Assembly (NCBI RefSeq): GCF_014640075.1
Contig: NZ_BMGG01000004.1
Coordinates: 257,048 to 321,047, forward strand
Reading direction: 5' to 3'
DNA: 64,000 nucleotides
From: Chelatococcus reniformis
Lineage (GTDB): Bacteria > Pseudomonadota > Alphaproteobacteria > Rhizobiales > Beijerinckiaceae
Position 1 is the stretch's first letter. Each line of letters opens with the position of its first letter. Below, piece by piece: positions 7,940 through 16,800 of this stretch. The notes below the pieces were generated by a model. That model worked only from the letters and a program-made list of their open reading frames with translations. It was not told the DNA's origin and did no database searches. The translations under genes and the position numbers were made by a program.

Positions 7940-9235
7940 TCAATCCCAGACCTCGGAATGCTCGGCGTGCGTCGGCAGATAGGCCCCCTCGGCGTAGAAC
8001 GTGTCATAGAACTCCAGGTCGATATGCTGGGCCTGGGTGTAGACGGCGATGCCGACCGAGGGCTGCGTCGCCGGGAATTTGCCATACGTGTCCCAGATGT
8101 CCTGCGCCAGGCTGCCGAGATAGTCCACGAAGGCGGTGTCGTAGCGCTCGATGCGCGCCTTGACCCCGGCGTTGTCGCGGAAGGGGCCGGGCCGCCAGGG
8201 CTCGTGGTTGCCGTTGGGCCCGAATTTGCGCGTCGCGAAGCGCTCCGCCGCTTCCTGCATGTCGCGCACGTAAGGGGGCACCAGCGGCTCGAACAGGCCG
8301 TCGAGGCCAACCGGGTTGGGCTGGAGCCAGGCGGGATTGCGGGCGAAGCGGAAGCCGAAGCCGGGAATGCCCTGCTCGGCGCTGGCGCCGAGCAGGGCAT
8401 TGACGTTCAGCCCGGAGAACAGCCAGCCGCCGAGCCCGATCGCCTGCTCCAGGAGGTGGATGTTGTAGGCGGCGATGGAGAGCTCGGCCGCGACGCTGGT
8501 GCGCGAGGCGCCCTCGATGACCGGCAGCGGCACCTTGCGGTCCTCGTACAGCACGCCCGCCCGGATCAGCCTGTCCGGCTTGCCGAGCACCCGCTTGTCG
8601 CGCGGGTCGACGACCAGGACACCCTCGCCGCTGCGGATCCAGAGCTGGTTGAAGAGCGACTCCACCTGGTCGCCGACCGGGATGAACAGCGACGTCCCCG
8701 GGCGGTTGGCGACCCATCGGTTATGGGCGGAGACGTGGGGGAACTCGCGCGGCAGCTCGACCCGGGCCTCGCTCAGCTTCACCGTGTTGTCGCGGACGAT
8801 GGCGAGCAGGCGCTCCAGATCGTCGGCCCCCTGGTATTCGCGGATGGCGTCCGGATCGAGGTCGCGGAAGCGCGTGATGTAGCTGCCGCTGTCGTCGGTG
8901 ATCAGCAGCTCCGAGCCCTGCGCGGCGGCGCCGCTCGGGAAGGTTCGCCCGATCGGCCGGACGGTGTAGTTGCAGCCGGTGTCGGCGGTCCCCGACGGCG
9001 TATGGGGAATGCCGAGGTTCCAGCCGCTCAAGCCGGCGCCGGCCGCGATCAGGAGCGCGCGCTCGATCTCGCTCAGCGCCTTGGGCTCCTCTTTGGAGCG
9101 ATAGGCCAGGGGGCCGTCGGGGATCTCCATGCCGCGGCCGAAGCGCCGCGAGCGGCGGCCGTAGAGGGCGTCGAGCAACGGAAAGCGGGCGAGCGACTGC
9201 AGGGCGCGCGCATAGTCCTTGGGCGTCGTGGCCAT
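7940..9235 (-). CDS. Protein of unknown function at the end of a LIV-type operon
   Basis: 431 residues, soluble, no signal peptide. I do not recognise a defined family. The N-terminal part (LYGRRSRRFGRGMEIPDGPLAY, then ALSEIERALLIAAGAGLSGWN) and the later SVAAELSIAAYNIHLLEQAIGLGGWLF loosely recall flavin-dependent nitroreductase-like folds, where an RRS motif near the N-terminus binds FMN phosphate. This is a weak inference. It is the last gene of the operon dienelactone hydrolase - binding protein - livHMGF - YdhR-like, so it probably acts on the imported compound. Confidence 0.75.
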   Translation of the reverse strand: MATTPKDYARALQSLARFPLLDALYGRRSRRFGRGMEIPDGPLAYRSKEEPKALSEIERALLIAAGAGLSGWNLGIPHTPSGTADTGCNYTVRPIGRTFPSGAAAQGSELLITDDSGSYITRFRDLDPDAIREYQGADDLERLLAIVRDNTVKLSEARVELPREFPHVSAHNRWVANRPGTSLFIPVGDQVESLFNQLWIRSGEGVLVVDPRDKRVLGKPDRLIRAGVLYEDRKVPLPVIEGASRTSVAAELSIAAYNIHLLEQAIGLGGWLFSGLNVNALLGASAEQGIPGFGFRFARNPAWLQPNPVGLDGLFEPLVPPYVRDMQEAAERFATRKFGPNGNHEPWRPGPFRDNAGVKARIERYDTAFVDYLGSLAQDIWDTYGKFPATQPSVGIAVYTQAQHIDLEFYDTFYAEGAYLPTHAEHSEVWD

Positions 9236-9270
9236 GGCCGATCCTTCCTGTCCCGGGGAGCGCAGCGCCG

Positions 9271-9573
9271 TCAGAACGGGGCGTGGTTGACGGCGCTGAG
9301 AGCCTCGTCGAAGTCGAGGTAGCGAATGGTGACCTCGCGCCCGCCGGCGGCGCTCAGGCGCTCCCGGGTCGGCTCGCCCCAGGCGCGGGCGGCCTCCAGG
9401 CTGTCGAAGAGATAGACGCCGCCGCGGGTGCCGGCGGCCGCCTCGCGCACCCAGAACTTCCAGCGGAAGCCGTCGAGGGCGTTGATGCGCTCGGCCGAGG
9501 CGCGGCGGTCGGCGGCCGCAATGGCCTCCTGCGCTTCGCTCGGCACATAGCTGACGATCAGGAGCACGGGCAT
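9271..9573 (-). CDS. YdhR-like dimeric alpha/beta-barrel protein (putative monooxygenase family)
   Basis: 100 residues from the ATG at 9573 (AAAGGACAACCC upstream). Begins MPVLLIVSYVPSEAQ and contains GFRWKFWVREAAAGTRGGVYLFDSLEAARAW, the pattern of the YdhR/ferredoxin-like dimeric barrel family, small proteins related to heme- and cofactor-free monooxygenases. Lies 14 bp downstream of livF and upstream of the 431-residue protein, so it belongs to the transport/catabolism operon. The actual reaction is unknown. Confidence 0.75.
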   Translation of the reverse strand: MPVLLIVSYVPSEAQEAIAAADRRASAERINALDGFRWKFWVREAAAGTRGGVYLFDSLEAARAWGEPTRERLSAAGGREVTIRYLDFDEALSAVNHAPF

Positions 9574-9587
9574 GGGTTGTCCTTTCC

Positions 9588-10346
9588 TCAAAGGGGCAGG
9601 GGAACGGCCGGGATCGGCCCGGCCGGTGGGGAGGCGACCTCCTCGCCGAGATAGGCGCGCAGCACGTCGCCGTCGTTCAACAGCGCGGCCGCAGGGCCGG
9701 AGCGCGCCAGGCGCCCCGCTTCGAAGACATGGCCGGTCTGGGCGAGCGACAACGCCAGCCGGGAGTTCTGCTCGGCCAGCAGCACCGTGACGCCGGACGC
9801 GGCGATGGTGGCGATGGCGCGCGCCATATCGCCGACCACCTTGGGCGCCAGGCCCAGTGACGGCTCGTCGAGCAGCAGCAACTGCGGCTCGGACATCACC
9901 GCCCGGCCGATGGCGCACATCTGCTGCTCGCCGCCGGAGAGGTTGCGGGCGAGGCTGGCGCGCCGCTCGGCCAGTCGCGGAAACAGCGTGTAGACCCGGT
10001 CGAGATCGCGCCGCACCGCTGGCCCGGCGCGGCGCGTGAAGGCGCCGGCCCGCAGGTTGTCGGCGGCGCTCATCTCCGGGAACAGTCGGCGGCCCTCCGG
10101 CGACAGCGCGATGCCGAGGCGGATGCGGGCCTCCGTATCGAGCCGGGCGAGATCGGCGCCGTCCGCCACGATCCGCCCCGCGGCCAGCGGCTCGAGGCCG
10201 GCGATGGCCCGCAGCAGCGACGACTTGCCCGCGCCGTTGGCGCCGATCACGGCGGCGGTGGTGCCGGTGGCGACCGTCAACGTCACGTCGCTGAGAGCGG
10301 TGACGGGGCCATAGCGCAGGCCGACGCTGTCGAGCTCAAGCCGCAT
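9588..10346 (-). CDS. livF: LIV-type ABC transporter ATP-binding protein LivF
   Basis: 252 residues, cytoplasmic ATPase. Walker A GANGAGKSS near residue 37, Q-loop region, ABC signature LSGGEQQMCAIGRA, Walker B LLLLDEPSLGLAP and a switch His in LLAEQN context. The LivF-typical signature and DEPSLGLAP distinguish it from LivG. It overlaps livG by 11 bp. Confidence 0.95.
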   Translation of the reverse strand: MRLELDSVGLRYGPVTALSDVTLTVATGTTAAVIGANGAGKSSLLRAIAGLEPLAAGRIVADGADLARLDTEARIRLGIALSPEGRRLFPEMSAADNLRAGAFTRRAGPAVRRDLDRVYTLFPRLAERRASLARNLSGGEQQMCAIGRAVMSEPQLLLLDEPSLGLAPKVVGDMARAIATIAASGVTVLLAEQNSRLALSLAQTGHVFEAGRLARSGPAAALLNDGDVLRAYLGEEVASPPAGPIPAVPLPL

Positions 10347-11109
10347 CGGCGTCGCTCCCCAGATAGGCCTCGATGAAGTGGCGCGAGCGACGGACCTCGG
10401 CGGGCGTCCCGTCGGCGATGACGCGGCCGTCGGCGAGCGCGATGAGGCGGTCGCAGAGGCGCATGATCATCGGCAGGTCGTGCTCGACGACGACCAGCGA
10501 GACGCCGCGTTCTCGGTGGATGCGGCGCAGCAGCGCCTCCATGGCCAGCGTCTCGGCGCCGTTGAGGCCGGCGGCGGGTTCGTCGGCGAGCAGCAGGGTG
10601 GGCTCGGCGGCGAGGGCCATGGCCACGCCGACGATCTTCTGCGAGCCGTAGGGCAGGGTGGCGACGGGGGCCTCGGCCACGGCGGCGAGGCCGGTGAACT
10701 CCAGGATGTCGTCGGCCAGCCGCGCTGCCCGCCGCCGCGCCTCGGCGATGCGTCCGCGGCGCAGCAGGAGGCGGGGTGCGGCGAGCGCGCGCAACAGCGC
10801 CGCCTGCTCCAGGTGCCGGCGCACGCCGAGCTCCGGCCAGCTCATGGTCGATTGGAAGCTGCGGATCAGGCCGCGGCGCGCCATGGCGCCGGGCTGGCCG
10901 GCCGCGAGCGGCCGTCCCTCGAACAGCACCGTTCCACCGCTGGGGCGGATCGTGCCGGTGACGACGTTGAACAGGGTCGACTTGCCGGCGCCGTTGGGCC
11001 CGACCAGCCCGGTGATGCGGCCGGGCGCGATGGCGAAGGACACGCCGTCGACGGCCCGTATGCCGCCGAAGTGACGGCTGAGATTGCGGAGCTCGAGCTG
11101 TGCCGTCAT
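10336..11109 (-). CDS. livG: LIV-type ABC transporter ATP-binding protein LivG
   Basis: 257 residues. Walker A GPNGAGKSTLFN, the degenerate LivG-type signature LPYGSQKIVGVAMAL, Walker B LLLADEPAAGLN, the D-loop and the switch-His VVEHDLPMIMRLCDR. The C-terminus (HFIEAYLGSDA) is typical of LivG. Its start overlaps the end of livM by four bases. With LivF it forms the ATPase dimer driving LivH/LivM. Confidence 0.95.
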   Translation of the reverse strand: MTAQLELRNLSRHFGGIRAVDGVSFAIAPGRITGLVGPNGAGKSTLFNVVTGTIRPSGGTVLFEGRPLAAGQPGAMARRGLIRSFQSTMSWPELGVRRHLEQAALLRALAAPRLLLRRGRIAEARRRAARLADDILEFTGLAAVAEAPVATLPYGSQKIVGVAMALAAEPTLLLADEPAAGLNGAETLAMEALLRRIHRERGVSLVVVEHDLPMIMRLCDRLIALADGRVIADGTPAEVRRSRHFIEAYLGSDADAA

Positions 11110-12032
11110 GGGCGGCTCCGCCCGGCGAGGAGGCCGCCGAGCCCGCGCGGCAAAAACAGCATCAGCGCCAGCAGCGACAGGCCGTAGAGCAGTTGCTGAT
11201 AGCGCACGCTGGCGCGGAACAGCTCAGGCAGCGGCACCAGGATCAGCGCGCCGATGAGGGGGCCGGCGAGCAGACCGACGCCGCCGACGACGTTCATGAT
11301 CAGCGCCTTCACCGTCGCGCCGACGTTGAAGGCCTCGGGCGAGATATAGCCGAGGTAGTGGGCGTAGAGGCTGCCGGAGATGGCGGCCACCGCCGCGCTC
11401 GCTGCGAACACCAGCCGGCGCCAGGCGAGCTCGTCGGTGCCGAGCGACCGGCTCAGAGGCTCGTTGTCCGCCAGGCTCCGCAGCACCATCCCCGGCGTGC
11501 CGGCGAGCAATCCCCGCACCGCAAGGAGGACGAGGAACACGACGGCGAGCGCGAAGCCGTAGAAGGCGGGGCGCGCTTGCAGAGACAACGGGCCGAGCGA
11601 CGCGGGCGGGATGCCCATGAGCCCGTTGTTGCCGCCGAAGGGCACCACGAACTCGACGAAGATGAGCACGATTGCCTCCCCCAGGCCGAAGGTCAGCAGC
11701 GCGAACTGCACTCCTCGCACGCGCAGGATCACCGTGCCGAGCGCTGCCGCGATCGCCGCCGCGATAACGACTGCGCCGACGAGCGCCAGGGGGAAGGGGA
11801 GGCCTGCGTCCCGCGCCAGCAGCGCCGAGGCATAGGCGCCGATGCCCATGAAGCCGCCCTGGGCCAGAGAGAGCTGGCCGATGCGCAAGGTGAGGTGGAG
11901 GCTCACCGCCAGCAGCCCCTCGATCGCGACCAGGATGGCCACGTGGTAGACAAAACCGTCGCCGGCGAGGAACGGCGCCAGGGCGATCGCTGCCGCGGCG
12001 AGCGCGGCAACGGCGGTTGCGGCGCGCCCCAT
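11106..12032 (-). CDS. livM: LIV-type ABC transporter permease LivM
   Basis: 308 residues from the ATG at 12032, which overlaps the livH stop by one base (TGATG). The open frame continues rightward through livH in another frame and is spurious there. About eight to nine hydrophobic segments; contains SLHLTLRIGQLSLAQGGFMGIGAYASALLA, the LivM-type NLxxGxxGxxSxGHxxFxxxGAY region, and a C-terminal GLSLLALMLFLPRGLGGL. Partner of the preceding LivH. Confidence 0.95.
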   Translation of the reverse strand: MGRAATAVAALAAAAIALAPFLAGDGFVYHVAILVAIEGLLAVSLHLTLRIGQLSLAQGGFMGIGAYASALLARDAGLPFPLALVGAVVIAAAIAAALGTVILRVRGVQFALLTFGLGEAIVLIFVEFVVPFGGNNGLMGIPPASLGPLSLQARPAFYGFALAVVFLVLLAVRGLLAGTPGMVLRSLADNEPLSRSLGTDELAWRRLVFAASAAVAAISGSLYAHYLGYISPEAFNVGATVKALIMNVVGGVGLLAGPLIGALILVPLPELFRASVRYQQLLYGLSLLALMLFLPRGLGGLLAGRSRP

Positions 12033-12880
12033 CACGCTCTCCCCAGGATGCCGGATGGCCTGAACAGCAGCACGGCGATCACGGCGCCGAAGGAGGCGAG
12101 GGCGGCGAGCGTCGGATCGAAGAGGATCGAGATGCCGGCATCGAGCGCGCCCAGCAGCAGGGCGGCGATCAGCGCGCCGGGGATGCTGCCGAGGCCGCCG
12201 AGGACGACGACGACGAATGCCTTCATCAGGGCGGCGTCGCCCATGTCGGGCGCGGCGCCGTAGATTGGCGCCGTCAGCGCGCCAGCGAAGCCGGCGAGCG
12301 CGCAGCCCACGGCGAAGGCCGCGGGGTAGGTGGTCCATGGCCGCATGCCCTGCAGGCGCGCGGCCTCCGCATCCTGCGCCACGGCGCGCATGGCGAGCCC
12401 GAGCCGGGTGGCGACCAGCAGGCGGTGGGTGAGCGCGACGAGGACCAGGGCCACCGCCGCGGCGAACAGCTGGTCCTTGGGGATGACGGCCCCGCCCAGC
12501 GTGACGACGCCGCTGATCGGCCGGGCGATGCTTGGCCCGTCGGTGCCGAACACGGCGGTCACGGCCCCCTTGAGTGTGACCGCGAGCGCCAGCGCCACGA
12601 TCATGCTGCCGATCTCGTCGCCGACGAAGCGCCGGAACACCAGCCGCTCGCAGACGACGCCGACGAGGCCCGCGACGAGCGCCGCCAGCGGCAGCGCCGC
12701 GGCGTAGCCGACACCCAGCACGTCCTGCACCACGTAGAGCGCATAGGCACCCAGCATGACGAACTCGCCATGGGCGAAGTTGACCACGCGCATGACACCG
12801 AAGATCAACGTGAAGCCGAGCGCCAGCAGCATGTAGATGGCCGCCGAAAGCGCCATAATGACGAGGAATTGCTGAAACAT
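12032..12880 (-). CDS. livH: LIV-type ABC transporter permease LivH
   Basis: 282 residues, hydrophobic throughout. The N-terminus has ALGFTLIFGVMRVVNFAHGEFVMLGAYA, the classic LivH motif around NFAHGE, and the C-terminal half has AFVVVVLGGLGSIPGALIAALLLG, the ATPase-contact loop. First permease gene after the binding-protein gene; the 263-bp gap upstream holds a pair of palindromic repeats, which may lower readthrough from the highly expressed binding-protein gene. Confidence 0.95.
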   Translation of the reverse strand: MFQQFLVIMALSAAIYMLLALGFTLIFGVMRVVNFAHGEFVMLGAYALYVVQDVLGVGYAAALPLAALVAGLVGVVCERLVFRRFVGDEIGSMIVALALAVTLKGAVTAVFGTDGPSIARPISGVVTLGGAVIPKDQLFAAAVALVLVALTHRLLVATRLGLAMRAVAQDAEAARLQGMRPWTTYPAAFAVGCALAGFAGALTAPIYGAAPDMGDAALMKAFVVVVLGGLGSIPGALIAALLLGALDAGISILFDPTLAALASFGAVIAVLLFRPSGILGRA

Positions 12881-12957
12881 GGCGCCAATAATTCTGCGTG
12901 AATCGGCCTCTGGCCAAACGCTGGTGTCTGAACAAGTAGGCGGGAAGCCTTAAGCTA

Positions 12958-12989
12958 CGTCATGGCCGGGCTTGACCCGGCCATCCATC
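12958..12989 (-). repeat. ATGGCCGGG palindromic repeat, left member of a pair
   Basis: Reads CGTC, ATGGCCGGG, loop CTTGA, CCCGGCCAT, CCAT on the plus strand. 9-bp perfect stem. Inverted with respect to the copy 53 bp to the right. Confidence 0.88.
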
Positions 12990-13042
12990 TGCCGGGAAAA
13001 TTTGTGACGCGCAGTGCGGGCTCTATGGCAGTGTTGCTGAGT

Positions 13043-13075
13043 GGATGGATGGCCGGGTCAAGCCCGGCCATGACG
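13043..13075 (+). repeat. ATGGCCGGG palindromic repeat, right member of a pair
   Basis: GGATGG, ATGGCCGGG, loop TCAAG, CCCGGCCAT, GACG. With the left copy it can also form one long hairpin because the two are reverse complements over about 31 bp. Located between livH and its binding-protein gene. Confidence 0.88.
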
Positions 13076-13143
13076 CGCACATAAGACGGAAATCGTAGCG
13101 CTTGTCCTCTCACGGTCCACACCGCGCGCGGAAAAGCTTGCTT

Positions 13144-14319
13144 CTACTGAAGGTCGACCTTGCCGATCACCCGGCCGGCCCCCTCCTGGATGGCGACCAG
13201 GTAGAGCGGCGTGTAGATCTGGTGGTCGACCCCGTAGGCCTCCTTGCCGCCCCAGGTGAGCGGGCCCACCGTGCCGGGGAAGGGGGCGGACTGCTCGATC
13301 GCCTTCACCACCTTGTCCACGTCGGTTGCGGTGCCGGCCCTCTCGATGCCGGCGAACAGGAGGCGGGCGGCGTCATAGAACAGGAAGACGAAATCGCCCA
13401 TCTCGTTCTTGTGGTGCTTGGCGTACGCCTCGCGCAGCCGCGCCCATTCGGGGCTGGCTGGATCGCCCTGGGAGATGCCGACGACGCCCTCCGCATAGTC
13501 GGCCCCGGCGGTGCGCACGATCTCGGCCACATCGAAGCCGCCGAACTTGGTGAACAAGCCCTTGTAACCCTGTTCGCGTGCCTGGCGGATGATCAGGCCG
13601 GCGGTCGGCGGCGGTGTGGTGTCGAGCTCGATGCTGTCCGGCTTGGCAGCCAGCAGCTTGGTCAGCAGCGCGCGGAAGTCGGTCTGCTGGCGCTCGAAGT
13701 GCTCGGCCGCCACCACCTCGAGACCGGCTTTGCCATAGGCCTCCTTCTGGATGCGCTGGCTGTTCCAGCCGGTCTCGTCGTTGGCCGACACGGTGGCGAT
13801 GCGCTTGACGGCGGGATGAGTGCGCTTCAGCCAGGCGATGGTCGCCGGCGCGAACTCCTGCGTCGTCGGGCCGACGCGGAAGATGTAGTTGCTGTCCTTG
13901 AGCACGGCGGCCGACCAACTCGCCGTAAACAGCACGATCTTGTCGCGCTCGGTGATAGGCTTGATCGCGAGCAGGGAGGCCGAGCCGATCGGGCCGAGGA
14001 CGAAGCGCACGCCGTCAGGGCCGGCGAGCCGGTTGAGTGCGGTGACGGCCGAGGCCGCCTTGTACTGGTCGTCGTAGGCGACGATCTCGACTTTGTAGGC
14101 CTTGTCGCCGACCTTCAGCCCGCCTTTGGCGTTGACCTCGTCGGCGGCGATGCGGGCGCCGCCGTCGATGGCGAGGCCCCAGGTGGCGCCGGGGCCGGTG
14201 AGCGTGCCCAGGACGCCGATCTTGAGCGTCTCCTGCGCTTGGGCCCGCGCGCCGGCAGCGCCGGCGATGGCGGAGAGGATGGTCGCGGCAAGCGCCGCAT
14301 GCCTGATCAGGCGCAACAT
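13144..14319 (-). CDS. LIV-type periplasmic binding protein
   Basis: 391 residues with a Sec signal peptide (MLRLIRHAALAATILSAIAG, AxA cleavage near ARAQA). The mature domain starts ETLKIGVLGTLTGPGATWG, the typical Peripla_BP_6 first strand, and continues with YDDQYKAASAVTALNRL. It delivers ligand to the LivHMGF proteins encoded downstream on the same strand. The motif details favour a general organic- or aromatic-acid binder as much as an amino-acid binder; ligand unknown. A dienelactone hydrolase-type gene lies 50 bp upstream. Confidence 0.9.
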   Translation of the reverse strand: MLRLIRHAALAATILSAIAGAAGARAQAQETLKIGVLGTLTGPGATWGLAIDGGARIAADEVNAKGGLKVGDKAYKVEIVAYDDQYKAASAVTALNRLAGPDGVRFVLGPIGSASLLAIKPITERDKIVLFTASWSAAVLKDSNYIFRVGPTTQEFAPATIAWLKRTHPAVKRIATVSANDETGWNSQRIQKEAYGKAGLEVVAAEHFERQQTDFRALLTKLLAAKPDSIELDTTPPPTAGLIIRQAREQGYKGLFTKFGGFDVAEIVRTAGADYAEGVVGISQGDPASPEWARLREAYAKHHKNEMGDFVFLFYDAARLLFAGIERAGTATDVDKVVKAIEQSAPFPGTVGPLTWGGKEAYGVDHQIYTPLYLVAIQEGAGRVIGKVDLQ

Positions 14320-14369
14320 GGGGGCTCCATCTCGGGGAAGGTCGGGACTGGTCGTTAGGGAGCCTTCGC

Positions 14370-15071
14370 TCAGGTGGGCGTGGCCGCGATCTTGTCCGCG
14401 AAGAGCTCGAGCGCACGCTGCTCTGCCAGCGCCGCTGCGGCGGGCCGGTAGGGCGCATAGCCCTCGCGGGCAAAGCCGTGGCCGGTGCCCGCATAGCGGA
14501 AGAAGCTCACGTTGGGGCTTTGCCGGAAGAGCGCCTTCACCGCGTTCACGGTCTCGGCCGGAATCCAGGGATCGTCGGCGCCGAAGTAGACCAGCGCCGG
14601 CACCGTGAGGCGGCCGAGCTCGTCGAGGTGCTGGTCGAGCTTGACGCCGTAGTAGGAGACCACGGCGTCGACGGGCTCGCGTACGCCGCCGAGTAGGGCG
14701 ATGCGGCCGCCGAGGCAGAAGCCGACGACGCCGACCCTCGCGCCCTCGCCCAAGCGCGCGCGCAGCCAGGCCGCCAGGGGCCCGAGATCGCTGACGACGC
14801 CGTCGACGTCGACCTCCTCGCCCTGCGCGCGGGCCCGCTCCGGCTGATCGTAGTCCAGATGGACGCCGGGTTCCTGGCGCCAGAACAGATCAGGCACGAG
14901 CACCGTGTAGCCCTGCGCGGCGTAGCGCGCCGCAACGCCCCTGGCCCAGGCGTTGACGTTGTAAACCTCCGGCAGGATGACGAGGCCGCCGCCATTCGGC
15001 GTCTCCGGCGTCGCCAGAAAGGCCTCGAAGGGGCGGCCGCCCTTGCTGGTCAGCGTGATGAAACCGGTCAT
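14370..15071 (-). CDS. Dienelactone hydrolase-family protein
   Basis: 233 residues from the ATG at 15071. Alpha/beta hydrolase of the DLH family: nucleophile Cys119 in VGFCLGG, the supporting Glu35 in LPEVYNVN, Asp in FGADDPWIP and His in TGHGFAREGY complete the Cys-Asp-His triad. DLH enzymes open enol-lactones in (chloro)aromatic breakdown, but many relatives act on other esters. First gene of the minus-strand operon with the LIV transporter, so it probably hydrolyses the imported compound or an early intermediate. Confidence 0.88.
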   Translation of the reverse strand: MTGFITLTSKGGRPFEAFLATPETPNGGGLVILPEVYNVNAWARGVAARYAAQGYTVLVPDLFWRQEPGVHLDYDQPERARAQGEEVDVDGVVSDLGPLAAWLRARLGEGARVGVVGFCLGGRIALLGGVREPVDAVVSYYGVKLDQHLDELGRLTVPALVYFGADDPWIPAETVNAVKALFRQSPNVSFFRYAGTGHGFAREGYAPYRPAAAALAEQRALELFADKIAATPT

Positions 15072-15194
15072 GGCAATCCGTCGGTCAGCACAGGCCCTCA
15101 TCGCCCGGCCGCAATCGGCGTGCGCATGATGGACGAGCGGATGTTCAGTTTGGTCGGGCGGGACGGCCCGGATGGGTGGGAAAGTTCATCTGTA

Positions 15195-15209
15195 TGACCT
15201 GCGAGGTCA
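15195..15209. promoter_or_regulatory. 15-bp palindrome, candidate operator of the dienelactone hydrolase/LIV operon
   Basis: TGACCT-GCG-AGGTCA, a perfect 6-3-6 palindrome about 125 bp upstream of the DLH start. The adjacent ~85 bp (15208-15292) is strikingly AT-rich for this genome, which suggests the promoter region. Confidence 0.5.
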
Positions 15210-15312
15210 ATGATTTTCCGATCCAAATTTATAGTTATATGTAGAATATCATACTTCTATTTGTAGATCTGAATAGAATAATTTCTAGTTGACCGGAGAT
15301 TGTTCGAAGGGC

Positions 15313-16707
15313 TCACGCCGGCGCCGTCACCCGCGCGGCGGCTGCGGGCTGGACGCGCTGCCGGGCAGCGGGATGGGCCTCGGGCAGTCGGGCGGCCTTG
15401 CCGAACACCTTTTCGCGCAGGGTGCCCGGTGCATAGTCCGTCGGGTAGACGCCGCGGCGCTGCAACTCGGGCACGACGAGGTCGACGAAATCGGCATAGC
15501 CGTCCGGTGTGATGGCGTAGCTCAGGTTGAAGCCGTCGATGTCGGTCTCGGCGACCCAGGCCTGCAGCTCGTCGGCGACCTGCTCGGGCGAGCCGATGGC
15601 CAACGGCCCGCGCCCGCCGATGGTGGTGTGCTCGATGACTTCGCGTATGGTCCACGCCTTCTCGGAATGGGCAAAGGCGTCAATCATCGAAGTGACGGCG
15701 TTGTCCTTGCGGATGATCGGGAAGGGATCGTCGAGGGCGTAGGCCGACAGGTCGATGCCGGTCCAGCCGGAGAACAGGGCGAGCGCCCCTTCGTGATCGA
15801 CGTAGCCCAGGTAGTCGGCGAGCTTGGCCTGGGCCTCCGCTTCGGTCGCCCCGACGATGACGGTGATCAGCCCGTAGAAGCGGATGTCGTAGGGGTCGCG
15901 GCCGCGTGCTGTGGCCCGGCGCCGGATGTCGGCGACGGTCGCCGCCGCGGCCGCCTTCGAGGAATCGCCGAGAAACACCGCTTCGGCGTGGCTGGCCGCG
16001 AACTCGCGGCCCCGATTGGAGGCGCCGGCCTGGAACAGGAAGGGCGTGCGCTGCGGCGAGGGGTCGACGAGATGGATCGCCTCGAACTGGAAGTGCTCGC
16101 CGCGATGCTCGATCCGGTGGATCTTGCTGGGATCGGCGAAGGCGCGGCCGACCTTGTCGCGCAGCACCGCGCCATCCTCCCAGCTGCCTTCCCAGAGCTT
16201 GTAGACCGCCTCCAGGAACTCGTCTGCGATGTCGTAGCGCAGGTCGTGGGCGTTGATCCCGGGCCGGCCGACGGCGCGCGAGGCGGCAGCCGAATAGCCG
16301 GTCACCACGTTCCAGGCGATGCGACCCCCGGTGAGGTGGTCGAGCGTCGAGAAGCGGCGCGCCAGCGTGAAGGGCGGCTCGTAGGATACCGACGCGGTGA
16401 TGCCGAAGCCGAGGTGCTCGGTGGCGTTGGCGAGCGCCGAGACGAGCAGCATGGGATCGTATTTGGGCACCTGCACGCCGCTGCGCAGGGCGACATCCGC
16501 GTTGCCGCCGTAGATGTCGTGGATGCCGATGCCGTCGGCGATGAACAGGGCATCGAACTTGCCGCGCTCCATGATGCGGGCGACATCGATCCAGTAATCG
16601 AGCGTGTTGAACTCCAGCGAGCGGTCGCGCGGGTGCGTCCACAGGCCTGGCGACAGATGCACCGGGGCGTGGATGGCGAAACCGTTGACGCGAATCTGCT
16701 TGGGCAC
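15313..16707 (-). CDS. FMN-dependent monooxygenase of the NtaA/SnaA/DszA/SoxA family
   Basis: 464 residues with a GTG start at 16707 (AAAGGA upstream). Luciferase-like TIM barrel; DALFIADGIG, ATEHLGFGITASVSYEPPF, GGRIAWNVVTGY and FQAGASNRGREFAA are the conserved blocks of this two-component monooxygenase family. Members use FMNH2 from a separate flavin reductase on chelators, dibenzothiophene sulfone or alkyl sulfur compounds. No flavin reductase is encoded nearby. The neighbouring SfnB/DszC-like gene favours an organosulfur role (inference). Confidence 0.9.
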   Translation of the reverse strand: MPKQIRVNGFAIHAPVHLSPGLWTHPRDRSLEFNTLDYWIDVARIMERGKFDALFIADGIGIHDIYGGNADVALRSGVQVPKYDPMLLVSALANATEHLGFGITASVSYEPPFTLARRFSTLDHLTGGRIAWNVVTGYSAAASRAVGRPGINAHDLRYDIADEFLEAVYKLWEGSWEDGAVLRDKVGRAFADPSKIHRIEHRGEHFQFEAIHLVDPSPQRTPFLFQAGASNRGREFAASHAEAVFLGDSSKAAAAATVADIRRRATARGRDPYDIRFYGLITVIVGATEAEAQAKLADYLGYVDHEGALALFSGWTGIDLSAYALDDPFPIIRKDNAVTSMIDAFAHSEKAWTIREVIEHTTIGGRGPLAIGSPEQVADELQAWVAETDIDGFNLSYAITPDGYADFVDLVVPELQRRGVYPTDYAPGTLREKVFGKAARLPEAHPAARQRVQPAAAARVTAPA

Positions 16708-16800
16708 GGACGGATCCTTTGGTGTGTGGCCGCGCGGCTCAGACGACGCCGCTTGGCGCAGGCTGGCTTCAGCCCGGTCGGATGAGGTTGCCAGAGCATG

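Noticed and set aside
11100-12901. Long plus-strand open frames over livM and livH (two of ~290-390 codons)
   Set aside because: Shadows of the permease genes; charged low-complexity translations.
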